From: Streptomyces sp. 135
GTDB lineage: Bacteria > Actinomycetota > Actinomycetes > Streptomycetales > Streptomycetaceae
DNA: 64,000 nt
Reading direction: 5' to 3'
Assembly (NCBI RefSeq): GCF_020026305.1
Contig: NZ_CP075691.1
Coordinates: 6,758,001-6,822,000 of the forward strand
Shown: piece after piece, positions 46,310-55,322 of the stretch
Layout: every line of letters begins with the position of its first letter
Numbering within the stretch: the first letter of the stretch is position 1
The notes under the pieces: generated by a model
The model's input: the letters and a program-made list of their open reading frames with translations, nothing else
What the model was told of the DNA's origin: nothing
The model's database searches: none
Position numbers and translations under genes: made by a program

Positions 46310-48597
46310 TGCTCGCTCTCGTCGGGCTGCCACATGACGTGGTCGAGATCGGCGACGGCGGCCTCCCGCTGTTCCTCCAGGTCGGGATCGTCGGGGAAGT
46401 GCACGAGGGCCGCGGAGAGCTGGTCGATGGCCTCGCGCAGGGTGTCCCGCGCGCCGGACAGGCTGCCCGAGCTCCAGCGCGCGGCGGCGAGCCCGCGCAG
46501 TACGACACCGAGGCTGACCTGCGCCCGCAGCAGGTGCGGGTTGAGCGCGACCGAGCGGCGCAGATCGGCTGCGGGCTCGTCGAGCAGCGCCTCCTCGTCG
46601 TTGGCCACCGAGATGCCGCGGTCCGCGAGTACGCGGGCCAACTGGCCCTCAAGTCGGCCGCGTTCGTTGGCGCCGATCACCGAACGCGTCGCCTCCAGGG
46701 TGGACACCGCGAGGCTGAGCCGCCCCTCGCGGTGTGCCGCGCGGGCCGCGCCGAGGGCCATGTCGACGATGGCGGTCTGCGTCTCGCGGTACCGCTCAAG
46801 CTCCCTGCTGTGGACCAGGGCGCGCCGCCAGTACGCGGCCGCCGCCGCGAAGTCCGGCCGTACGCCCGTCAGTTCGGTTCGGCCCATGCTGAGCCGTGCC
46901 TCCAGGGCCAGGCCGCGCGCGTCGAGCGACAGCCTGCGGTGCTTGTCAGGGAGCCCGGCGTACCCGGGGTTCAGCTCGTCGAAGCGCGCACACTCCGGTT
47001 CGCACACGGCCGCCGCCCCCGGGCCGCCACGGGCCCGGCACTCGGAGCAGCGCAGCTCACAGAGCGCGGCGAGGGCGTCGGCGGGCTTGTCCAGGCCCAG
47101 CAGCAGCTGGGCGAAGCCGAGTTCGGAGAAGGCGTACGTGAGGGAGGTGTACGCCGATGAGGTGCCGGTGGCGGCAGAGGCGTCGGCGTCGGTGGCGGTG
47201 GCAGTGGCGGTGGCCTGGAGCGTGCGGGCCTCGTGGGCTGCGGCGAACGCCCCGAACTCCGCCGACGTGCCCAGCTCCGCGATGCGCAGCGGCCCGCAGT
47301 ACAGGGGCGCCCCGCCGCCTTCGGCCGAGGGAAAGCCGCCGACGGCCGCGAGCAGCTTCGCGGCGTCGGCCTCACGCTGGAGCAGCGGCCCCGGAGCGAC
47401 GCGCGTACCGGCACCTTCATCGGGCATGCGCCGCTCCAGCACCTCGCGCAGGCCCGCCCGCAGGACGGGGACGAGCGAGGCCTCCACGGCCACGCCGTAC
47501 CGCCGGGCGGCGCTCGCCCGGACCCGCTCCCAGAACCCCGCGTCGTACAGCAGGGCGGCCCACGCGGCGACGCACCGCTCCCACGCCGAACCCGTGTCCC
47601 TGTGTGGTGAGTTGAGCAGGGCGAGTGCCAGGGTGTGGGTGACCCGGTGGTCGGCGGGATTTTGCCGGACGGCCTCCCCGAGGAGCTCCACGGCGGCCTC
47701 GCGCCGACCGCCGCGGATGAGGGCGACGGCGGTCAGCGGGGCGCAGGGGCCCGGCTCGCCGTCGAGCCGCCGAGCCGCGTCGATCAACGCCCCGGCCCGC
47801 ACCCACCCGGCGTCCTCCTGAGCCTCCGAGCCGCCGCCCGCGCCGCCGCCGCGCTGCTCACGGCAGGCGCCCGTCAGCTCCGTGACCGCGGCCTTGCGCA
47901 GCCGCAGCGCCACCTCGCGCGCGGGCGGCCCGACAGCGCCGCGAGGACCCAGCGGGCCTCGTCGTCCAGCGGGCGATGCGTGACGCGGCGCGCAGGTCAC
48001 CGAGGGCGGCCTCCTGATCGCCCGCGCGGGCGTGGACGTAGGCACGTTGGACCAGGCTGCGGCGGTGCGGAACGGCGCAGGCGAGGGCCGCGGTGAGATG
48101 GCTCCGCGCGGCGGCGAGGTCCCCGCGGTGCGCGGCCGCGCAGCCCAGCCAGTGCAGCGGCCCGGCGGCGGTGGGCCGCAGCCGCCGCGCCCGCTCGAAC
48201 TCCGCCACCGCCTCGTCGAAGTCCCCGGCGGCGAGCCGCACACGCCCCACACCGGTACGGGCACGCGCCGCGATCCGCCGCGCGGCTTCTTCGTCGGCCT
48301 CAGGTTCGCCGCCCCGTCCGGAGCCCTCACCGCCGCCGGGACCTTCACCCCCGGCGCCAGGGGAGTCACCGCCCCCATCACCGGCACAGTCCTCCCGGAA
48401 GCCGCCCCCACCCCCAAGGCCCCGCCCGACACCAACAACCCCAGGGCCTCCCGAAAACACCCCTCCGCCGCCCCACCTTCCCCCCGCGTCAGCGCCGACT
48501 CCCCATCGACACAGGCCCGTTCGGCGCGGTCAAGCTCCGTCTCCGCGGCGTCCGCGGTCTGCGCAGTCACAGTCAGCCCCCGATCCGCGGCGGACAT
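46306..48597 (-). CDS. TPR protein paralogous to the CHAT-TPR C-terminal half (frameshifted)
   Basis: About 765 residues after three lost bases are restored (between 48310 and 48440, near 47955-47985, near 47915-47945). ATG 48597 follows AGGAGG. The N-terminal half is TPR (AAGDFDEAVAEFERARRLRP, HRGDLAAARSHLTAALACAV). The C-terminal half repeats the plan of the CHAT-TPR tail: VGGFPSAEGGGAPLYCGP, AFSELGFAQLLLG, cysteine clusters (LRCSECRARGG, CEPECARFDELNPGYAGLPD) and RGRLEGQLARVLADRGISVA. No peptidase domain. It could be a regulatory or decoy partner for the giant protein. Stop overlaps its start (GTGA). Confidence 0.7.
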   Translation of the reverse strand: MSAADRGLTVTAQTADAAETELDRAERACVDGESALTRGEGGAAEGCFREALGLLVSGGALGVGAASGRTVPVMGAVTPLAPGVKVPAAVRAPDGAANLRPTKKPRGGSRRVPVPVWGVCGSPPGTSTRRWRSSSGRGGCGPPPPGRCTGWAARPRTAGTSPPRGAISPRPSPAPFRTAAAWSNVPTSTPARAIRRPPSVTCAPRHASPAGRRGPLGPRGAVGPPAREVALRLRKAAVTELTGACREQRGGGAGGGSEAQEDAGWVRAGALIDAARRLDGEPGPCAPLTAVALIRGGRREAAVELLGEAVRQNPADHRVTHTLALALLNSPHRDTGSAWERCVAAWAALLYDAGFWERVRASAARRYGVAVEASLVPVLRAGLREVLERRMPDEGAGTRVAPGPLLQREADAAKLLAAVGGFPSAEGGGAPLYCGPLRIAELGTSAEFGAFAAAHEARTLQATATATATDADASAATGTSSAYTSLTYAFSELGFAQLLLGLDKPADALAALCELRCSECRARGGPGAAAVCEPECARFDELNPGYAGLPDKHRRLSLDARGLALEARLSMGRTELTGVRPDFAAAAAYWRRALVHSRELERYRETQTAIVDMALGAARAAHREGRLSLAVSTLEATRSVIGANERGRLEGQLARVLADRGISVANDEEALLDEPAADLRRSVALNPHLLRAQVSLGVVLRGLAAARWSSGSLSGARDTLREAIDQLSAALVHFPDDPDLEEQREAAVADLDHVMWQPDESEQ

Positions 48598-48622
48598 CCC
48601 GCCGCGTCCTCCTGCCGGCGCG

Positions 48623-49102
48623 TCAGCCGGCGGCCTCGTCAAGGACCGAGCGCCAGCGGCCCCGCGCGCGGTCGTAGTGCAGCGGCCCCACCGTGAACTC
48701 CGTCAGGTCGAGGCCGACGAGCAGTTCGTACGCCTCGGCGGGGAGGTCGGGCTCCAGCACGACGCTCACCCCGCCCACCGGGTCCTGGAGCACCAGGGGC
48801 CGGGCACCGCCGCCGGTGGGAGACCCCGGGCGCGCCGTTCTCCGTACGACACCTTTGAACGCGGTGTACGCGTCCTTGACCGCCTCCGCGCCGAGCCCGC
48901 TCAGGAACGCCTGAAGGGGCAGGGACGCCAGGACGATCCAGGGGATGTCGGCCGCCCCGCGATGGGCGAGCGCGCGGCGGACGCGGACCGGCGGGGCGCC
49001 GAGCCCGTCGAGCGCGGCGACCAGCTCCCGGCCGAGGTCCTCGGGGACCTCGTGGTCCAGGAGTAGCTCCGCTCGCGGCGGCGCATCGAGCGCATCGGTC
49101 AT
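48623..49102 (-). CDS. Unknown small protein, first gene of the CHAT/Hsp70 operon
   Basis: 159 residues; ATG 49102 follows GGAAGG. An acidic N-terminus (DHEVPEDLGRELVAALDGL) leads to a hydrophobic helix (IPWIVLASLPLQAFLSGLG), a linker, and a strand-rich C-terminal half (VSVVLEPDLPAEAYELLVGL, TEFTVGPLHYDRARGRW). No family recognised. Being promoter-proximal and constant-looking, it recalls small effector-associated constant components of NTP-dependent conflict systems, but I cannot match any defined family. It is 25 bases before the TPR gene and divergent from geosmin synthase. Confidence 0.65.
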   Translation of the reverse strand: MTDALDAPPRAELLLDHEVPEDLGRELVAALDGLGAPPVRVRRALAHRGAADIPWIVLASLPLQAFLSGLGAEAVKDAYTAFKGVVRRTARPGSPTGGGARPLVLQDPVGGVSVVLEPDLPAEAYELLVGLDLTEFTVGPLHYDRARGRWRSVLDEAAG

Positions 49103-49315
49103 GGAGGTGCTTCCTTCCGGGGAGGTGGACCGCAGCCTAGAGGCGTGAGCCGTACGCACGTCGGGAAACCGGTGATTCGGTGAGGCACGTCAGGACCGCC
49201 GCCCTTACCTTTGTGCACCCCCCTCGCGCCCCCGGTGCGCCCCCGATTCACGCGATGGTGCGATCATCTGCCGCCCTCCGGATGGCGGGGGAGGGGCGCG
49301 GGTAGGGCGGGGGCC

Positions 49316-51481
49316 ATGACGCAGCCGTTCGAACTGCCGCACTTCTACATGCCGTATCCGGCGCGGCTCAACCCCCACCTGGAGGAGGCCCGCGCGCACT
49401 CCTCACGGTGGGCCCGCGACATGGGCATGCTGGAGGGCTCCGGCATCTGGGAGCAGAGCGACCTCGACGCGCACGACTACGGCCTGTTGTGCGCGTACAC
49501 CCACCCCGACTGCGACGGCCCGGCGCTGTCGCTGATCACCGACTGGTACGTGTGGGTCTTCTTCTTCGACGACCACTTCCTGGACATGTACAAGCGCACC
49601 CAGGACCGCGCGGCCGGCAAGGCCCACCTGGACCGGCTCCCCCTCTTCATGCCCATGGACCTCGCGACGCCCGTCCCCGAGCCGCGCAACCCGGTCGAGG
49701 CGGGCCTCGCCGACCTGTGGGCGCGCACGGTGCCCGCGATGTCCGTCGACTGGCGCCGCCGCTTCGCGGAGTCCACCGAGCACCTCCTCAACGAATCCCT
49801 GTGGGAGCTGTCCAACATCAACGAAGGGCGGATCGCCAACCCCGTCGAGTACATCGAGATGCGCCGCAAGGTCGGCGGCGCCCCGTGGTCGGCCGGGCTC
49901 GTCGAGTACGCGACCGCCGAAGTGCCGGCCGCCGTCGCCGGCACGCGGCCGCTGCGCGTGCTCATGGAGACGTTCTCCGACGGCGTCCATCTGCGCAACG
50001 ACCTCTTCTCGTACCAGCGCGAGGTCCAGGACGAGGGCGAGCTGAGCAACGGCGTGCTCGTCCTGGAGACCTTCTTCGGCTGCACGACCCAGCGGGCCGC
50101 CGACACCGTCAACGACATCCTGACCTCGCGCCTGCACCAGTTCGAACACACGGCGGTCACCGAAGTGCCCGCCCTCGCCCTGGAGAAGGGGCTCGGCCCG
50201 TCCGAGGTCGCCGCGGTCGCCGCGTACACCCGGGGGCTCCAGGACTGGCAGTCGGGCGGCCACGAATGGCACCTGCGCTCCAGCCGGTACATGAACGAGG
50301 GCGCGCTCGCCACCTCACCGCTCGCCGGGCCCACCGGCCTCGGCACCTCCGCCGCCGACGTGGGCGCGCTGCTCGCGGCCGCCGGGGCGGAGCGGCTGCG
50401 CGCCTTCACGTACGTGCCCTTCCAGAAGGTGGGCCCCTCGATCCTGCCCGACTTCCTCATGCCGTTCCCGCTGCGGCTCAGCCCACACCTGGACGCCGCG
50501 CGCCACGAGGTCACCCGCTGGTGCCACGCGATGGGCATCCTTCAGGAGGGCGTCTGGGACGAGGACAAACTCGACGCGTACGACCTTCCGCTGTGCGCCG
50601 CCGGCATCGGCCCCGACAGCACCCCCGACGCCCTCGACCTCAGCTCGCAGTGGCTGGCCTGGGGCACCTACGGTGACGACTACTACCCCCTGGTCTTCGG
50701 CCACCGCCGTGACTTCGCCGCCGCGAAGATCTGCACGGAACGCCTCGCCGGCTGCATGCCGATCGAGGGCGCGCCGGCCACCGTGCCCGTGAACGCCATG
50801 GAGCGCGGCCTCGCCGACCTGTGGGCGCGTACGACCGCCGGCATGACCGCGGAGCAGCGGCGGACCGTACGGGACACCGTGGTGGTCATGACCGAGAGCT
50901 GGCTGTGGGAACTCGCCAACCAGTTCCAGAACCGCATCCCCGACCCGGTCGACTACCTGGAGATGCGCCGCGCCACCTTCGGCTCCGAACTCACCATGAG
51001 CCTGTGCCGCATGGGCCACGGCCCCGCCGTGCCCCCGGAGATCTACCGCAGCGGCCCGGTCCGCTCCCTGGAGAACGCCGCGATGGACTACGGCATGCTC
51101 CTGAACGACGTCTTCTCGTACCAGAAGGAGATCGAGTACGAGGGCGAGGTCCACAACGGCATCCTGGTCGTGCAGAACTTCTTCGGCTGCGACTACCCGA
51201 CCGGGCTCGGCATCATCCACGACCTGATGACCCAGCGCATGCGGCAGTTCCAGCACGTGGCCGAGCACGAATTCCCCGTGCTGTACGAGGACTTCGGGCT
51301 GACGGCCGAGGGGCGCGCGGTCATGGAGGGTTACGTCGAGGAGCTGCGGAACTGGATGGCGGGCATCCTGAACTGGCACCACGGATGTCGGCGGTACGGC
51401 GCCGGGGACCTGGCGAGGCGGGCGCACGGCTTCGTGCCGGACCGGGCGCCGAGCGTTCCCTCGATCGCCGGGCTGCGCTGA
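49316..51481 (+). CDS. geoA: Germacradienol/geosmin synthase
   Basis: 721-residue bifunctional terpene synthase. The N-terminal half cyclises farnesyl diphosphate to germacradienol, with the metal site FFDDHFLD and NSE-type NDLFSYQRE; the C-terminal half converts that to geosmin and acetone, with DDYYP and NDVFSYQKE. The repeated start HFYMPYPARLNPHL / DFLMPFPLRLSPHL marks the duplicated domains. Length and motifs match the single geosmin synthase of Streptomyces. Monocistronic; the 49103-49315 divergent region has no other gene. It gives earthy odour at sporulation. Confidence 0.97.
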   Translation: MTQPFELPHFYMPYPARLNPHLEEARAHSSRWARDMGMLEGSGIWEQSDLDAHDYGLLCAYTHPDCDGPALSLITDWYVWVFFFDDHFLDMYKRTQDRAAGKAHLDRLPLFMPMDLATPVPEPRNPVEAGLADLWARTVPAMSVDWRRRFAESTEHLLNESLWELSNINEGRIANPVEYIEMRRKVGGAPWSAGLVEYATAEVPAAVAGTRPLRVLMETFSDGVHLRNDLFSYQREVQDEGELSNGVLVLETFFGCTTQRAADTVNDILTSRLHQFEHTAVTEVPALALEKGLGPSEVAAVAAYTRGLQDWQSGGHEWHLRSSRYMNEGALATSPLAGPTGLGTSAADVGALLAAAGAERLRAFTYVPFQKVGPSILPDFLMPFPLRLSPHLDAARHEVTRWCHAMGILQEGVWDEDKLDAYDLPLCAAGIGPDSTPDALDLSSQWLAWGTYGDDYYPLVFGHRRDFAAAKICTERLAGCMPIEGAPATVPVNAMERGLADLWARTTAGMTAEQRRTVRDTVVVMTESWLWELANQFQNRIPDPVDYLEMRRATFGSELTMSLCRMGHGPAVPPEIYRSGPVRSLENAAMDYGMLLNDVFSYQKEIEYEGEVHNGILVVQNFFGCDYPTGLGIIHDLMTQRMRQFQHVAEHEFPVLYEDFGLTAEGRAVMEGYVEELRNWMAGILNWHHGCRRYGAGDLARRAHGFVPDRAPSVPSIAGLR

Positions 51482-51630
51482 CGCGTTCCGGCGGGCGGAC
51501 GGCGTCGTTCGGGTGATTTATCCGGAATGCAGGATTCGTGGAACCCTCGGGATGTGTCGGGAGTCCTCTTGAGTGAAGGCGGCCTTCGACAGGCCGCGAC
51601 ATGGGGGGAAGAACACGGGGGTGTTCGATC

Positions 51631-53592
51631 TTGACCGACATCATCGAGCGTGTCACGGACCGGCTGACGGACAGCGGGACGGACGAAGCGGTGGCGGTCC
51701 CCGCGGGGGCCGCCACCGCGGCCGCCGAACTGGAGCCGTTCGTGGCGCCGTTGACCGTCCCGCCCGTCCTGCGTCCCGACTCCGCCGACGTGCGCGAGGA
51801 GACGGAGATCGCGCTGCGGCCGACCTGGGTGCGCCTGCACCCGCAGCTGCCGCCGACCCTGATGTGGGGGTACGACGGCTCGGTGCCGGGCCCCACCATC
51901 GAGGTGCGGCGCGGACAGCGCGTCCGCATCGCCTGGACCAACCGCATACCGGACGGCGGCGAGTATCCCGTCACGGCCGTCGAGGTCCCGCGCGGCGACC
52001 CGCGCAAGGACCCGCCGCCCGGCACCGAGCCCGGCCGCGCGGGCATCCCGCCGAACAAGGACGTGGCGGCACTGCCCGCCTGGTCGGTGACCCACCTGCA
52101 CGGCGCGCAGACCGGCGGTGGCAACGACGGCTGGGCGGACAACGCCGTGGGCTTCGGCGACGCCCAGCTCTCCGAGTACCCGAACGACCACCAGGCGGTC
52201 CAGTGGTGGTACCACGACCACGCCATGAACATCACGCGGTGGAACGTCTTCGCGGGCCTGTACGGCACCTATCTCGTCAGGGACGACGAAGAGGACGCGC
52301 TGCAACTCCCCGCCGGAGACCGGGAGATACCGCTGCTGCTCGCCGACCGCAACCTCGACACGGACGACGACGGCCGGCTCAACGGCCGCCTCCTGCACAA
52401 GACCGTCATCGTCGACCCGAAGAACGCCGAGACGGGCAAGCCGGTCTCCCTGCCCTTCACGGGCCCCTACACCACGGTCAACGGCCGCATCTGGCCGTAC
52501 GCGGACGTGGCCCCGGCCTGGCACCGCCTCCGCCTGGTCAACGCGTCGAACGCGCGCACCTACGACCTGGTGCTGATCGACGAGGACGACCACCCCGTCC
52601 AGGGCGTCCTGCACCAGATCGGCAGCGACGGCGGCCTCCTGCCGCGCCCCGTGCCGGTCGACTTCGAGGGAGCGCTGCCCACCCTCACCATCGCTCCCGC
52701 GGAGCGCATGGACCTCCTCGTCGACTTCCGTGGACTCGCGGGTCAGCGGCTGCGCCTCGTCAACAAGGGGCGCGGCCGGCCGCCGGGCGTGCCGGACGTG
52801 GCCAACGACGTGCGGTATCCGCAGGTCATGGAGTTCCGCGTGGGGGAGTGCGCCGAGCCCGACACCTTCGAACTGCCGGAGGCCCTCTCCGGTTCGTTCC
52901 GCCCGCTGACCCACGACATCGAGCACGGCCACCGGCTGATCGTGCTGACCCCGCCCGCCACCAAGGGAGGCGGCGGCCATCCGGAGATCTGGGAGATGGC
53001 CGAGGTCGAGGAGCCGGGCGACTTCCGCGTCCCGACCGAGGGGATCATCCAGGTGCGCGGCGAGGACGGAAAGGTCAAGACCTACCGCCGGATCGCCCGC
53101 ACCTTCAACGACGGCCTGGGCTTCACCATCGCCGAGGGCAGCCACGAGCAGTGGAGCTTCCTCAACCTCGCGGTGAACCCGCCGGTGCTCCACCCGATGC
53201 ACATCCACCTGGCGGACTTCCAGCTACTCGGCCGGGACGCGTACGACGTCTCGGGCTTCGACGTCACCCTCGGCGGCACCCGCGCCCCGATCGCCTTGGA
53301 CCCGCAGACCGACATCCCCCTGGCTCCGAACGAGCGCGGCTGGAAGGACGTCTTCCGGGTGCCGGGAGGCCAAATGCTGCGAGTCATGGGCAGGTTCGAC
53401 GGAGCGTACGGCCGCTTCATGTACCACTGCCACCTGTTGGAGCACGAGGACATGGGCATGATGCGGCCCTTCGTGGTGATGCCGAAGGAGGCCCTGAAAT
53501 TCGACCACGGAGCGGGCCACGGCGGCCACGGAGCGGGCCACGGCGGTCATGACCGCCCTGCCGCGTCAGGCCCCGGCGGGCACTCCCGCTAG
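51631..53592 (+). CDS. Multicopper oxidase, phenoxazinone synthase-like
   Basis: ~653-residue multicopper oxidase with no signal peptide. Copper ligands: VTHLHGAQT and WWYHDHAM (type 2/3), LHPMHIHLADF and YHCHLLEHEDMGMM (type 1-3, with axial Met). The N-terminal TDIIERVTDRL and the long loop with NDHQAVQWWYHDHAMNI match phenoxazinone synthase (o-aminophenol oxidation, as in actinomycin formation) and spore-coat CotA-like oxidases. TTG 51631 is preferred because homology starts there and GGGGG precedes it; ATG 51601 is the alternative. The C-terminus is a His-rich tail (GHGGHGAGHGGH), perhaps a copper buffer. Its 3' end overlaps the convergent gene by 27 bases. Confidence 0.9.
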   Translation: MTDIIERVTDRLTDSGTDEAVAVPAGAATAAAELEPFVAPLTVPPVLRPDSADVREETEIALRPTWVRLHPQLPPTLMWGYDGSVPGPTIEVRRGQRVRIAWTNRIPDGGEYPVTAVEVPRGDPRKDPPPGTEPGRAGIPPNKDVAALPAWSVTHLHGAQTGGGNDGWADNAVGFGDAQLSEYPNDHQAVQWWYHDHAMNITRWNVFAGLYGTYLVRDDEEDALQLPAGDREIPLLLADRNLDTDDDGRLNGRLLHKTVIVDPKNAETGKPVSLPFTGPYTTVNGRIWPYADVAPAWHRLRLVNASNARTYDLVLIDEDDHPVQGVLHQIGSDGGLLPRPVPVDFEGALPTLTIAPAERMDLLVDFRGLAGQRLRLVNKGRGRPPGVPDVANDVRYPQVMEFRVGECAEPDTFELPEALSGSFRPLTHDIEHGHRLIVLTPPATKGGGGHPEIWEMAEVEEPGDFRVPTEGIIQVRGEDGKVKTYRRIARTFNDGLGFTIAEGSHEQWSFLNLAVNPPVLHPMHIHLADFQLLGRDAYDVSGFDVTLGGTRAPIALDPQTDIPLAPNERGWKDVFRVPGGQMLRVMGRFDGAYGRFMYHCHLLEHEDMGMMRPFVVMPKEALKFDHGAGHGGHGAGHGGHDRPAASGPGGHSR

Positions 53593-54312
53593 TTCCGCGT
53601 GCCGCACGGCGGCCCGCGCCAGCGCCCGCACCACCGGGTGCGGGCGCGAGCCGTCGCCGAACAGCTCGGGCTGGAAGAGGGTCGCCAGGAAGAAGGGATG
53701 GCCGGGCAGTTCGGCGACCCGTACCTGGCCCGTCTCGTCCTCACCCGTGAAGCGCAGACCGTGCGCGCGCAGGGTGTCGAGGTAGCGGTCGGGGCCGTAG
53801 GAGCAGTGGTAGCGCTCGATGGACCGGTCGGTGCCGAGCACCGACTCGGCGAGCGAGCCGGGGGTCAGCGTCACCGTGCCCTCATGGCCCACCAGGGAGC
53901 AGGCGAGCGGCGCGATGAGCAGGTCCTTCGCGTCGGGGTCGTTCTCGGCGTGCGCCACACCGGTCAGGCCGCACACGTGGCGCGCGAATTCGAGCAGGGT
54001 GTGCTGGAAGCCGCCGCAGGTGCCGAGGAAGGGGATGTGCTCCTCGCGCGCCGTGCGGATGGCGGCCAGCGCTCCCGCCTCGCTGCGGTACGGACTGCCG
54101 GGCAGCACCCACACCGCGTCGAAGCCGCGTACGGCGTCCGGCTCCTCGGCGTCCTCGGTCCCGATCCAGTACGCGTCGAGGACCAGCCGGTCATGGGCGG
54201 CGAGGGCGTCCAGGAGGAGCGGGACGCGGCTGTGGGAGGTCACGCTCGGCGAACGGTCGCCGATCAGAGCGACTCGGGCTGCTCGGGCGGGCGTCTGTGT
54301 GTGCGTCGTCAT
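53566..54312 (-). CDS. CTP synthase C-terminus-related protein (GATase-1 fold, His missing)
   Basis: 248-residue class I glutamine-amidotransferase-fold protein of the CTP-synthase-C-terminal-region-related family. The nucleophile elbow FLGTCGGFQHTLLEF retains Cys, but the usual HPE of the triad reads FQPELFGD, so the catalytic His is Gln. No synthetase domain is fused or adjacent. It therefore probably lacks glutaminase activity or uses the Cys differently. ATG 54312 follows AGGA. Divergent from a LysR gene, which likely regulates it. Confidence 0.8.
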   Translation of the reverse strand: MTTHTQTPARAARVALIGDRSPSVTSHSRVPLLLDALAAHDRLVLDAYWIGTEDAEEPDAVRGFDAVWVLPGSPYRSEAGALAAIRTAREEHIPFLGTCGGFQHTLLEFARHVCGLTGVAHAENDPDAKDLLIAPLACSLVGHEGTVTLTPGSLAESVLGTDRSIERYHCSYGPDRYLDTLRAHGLRFTGEDETGQVRVAELPGHPFFLATLFQPELFGDGSRPHPVVRALARAAVRHAELAGVPAGA

Positions 54313-54405
54313 GACGATCATCCTGTGCGGGCCCCATGGTTCACGTCCAACGATGAAATCTGCACCCCTCATAAGCGTTCCTGATGCGGTGAGATCCTTG
54401 TCGGC

Positions 54406-55273
54406 ATGGATCCGCACCTCCTGCGTACGTACGTGACGGTGGCCCGCCTCGCTTCCTTCTCCGAGGCCGCGCGCGAGCTCGGCTACACCCAGTCCGCCGT
54501 CTCCCAGCACATCGCCGCGCTGGAACAGGACCTCGGCGCCGCCCTGTTGACCCGCCGCCCCGTGACCCCCACCCCGGCGGGCACGCGCCTCCTGGAACAC
54601 GCGGGCCCCCTGCTGCTGCGCCTCGACGCGGCCCGCGCCGAGGTCGTACGCATGGCCGCCGCCCCGAGCAGGGCCTGGCCCTGGCCGCCGCGCTTACCGC
54701 GCTGACGCGGGGCACCGCCGAGGCGCTGCCCCGGCGGGCGTCACCCTCACCGTGCTGCCCCGCGACGAGGTCCCCGCCGCCGTCGCGACCGGCGCCGCCG
54801 ATCTCGGCCTCGTCGACGGCCTCGCCGCGCCGAACGACCCCCTGCGCCTGCCCGACGTGGCGCCCCTCACCGCGCGGGGCGTCAGCCAGGAACCCGTCGT
54901 GGTCCTGCTCCCCGCAGGCCACCCGCTGGCCCGCCGCTCCGGGCTCCGCCTCGGCGATCTCGTCGACGCGCGCTGGCTCGACGCCCCCGGGACCGGCGTG
55001 CCGCTGGCCCAGCTCCGCTCCGCCAACGGCACGCCGGGGTTCCGGCCCGCGCTGCGTTACGACGGCACGGACCTGCGGACCCTCGCCACGCTGACCGCGG
55101 CGGGCCACGGCCTGACGCTGCTGCCGCGTTCGGTCGCCGGCGACGTGCCGGGCACGGTCGCCGTGCCGCTGACCGCGCCCCGCGTCGTCCACCGCACGGA
55201 GCTGCTCCACGCGGGCGCCCTGCGCGGGCCCGCCGCCGCGCTCGCCGCACAGCTGGACGTCACCCGTTCGTGA
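54406..55273 (+). CDS. LysR-family regulator (two frameshifts)
   Basis: About 290 residues if single bases lost near 54660-54672 and 54730-54745 are restored. The winged helix is intact: LLRTYVTVARLASFSEAARE, GYTQSAVSQHIAALEQDLGA (residues ~4-45), followed by the linker helix. The effector domain continues in another frame (EVPAAVATGAADLGLVDGL, VVVLLPAGHPLARR, GLTLLPRSVAG). Because both shifts are one-base losses and codon bias persists, I treat it as a working gene in the organism. It is divergent from the CTP-synthase-like gene across 93 bases containing weak LysR-type dyads (TCA-N10-TGA, 54369-54384), so it may control that gene. Confidence 0.8.
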
Positions 55274-55322
55274 GGCATCGCCGCCGGGCCGCGCCGGGTA
55301 GGGCTGTGGCCGGAGGCGAGCC

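Noticed and set aside
26084..49102. Acquired island bounded by mobile elements
   Set aside because: No transposase, integrase, tRNA gene or flanking repeat was seen, and codon bias equals that of the neighbours.
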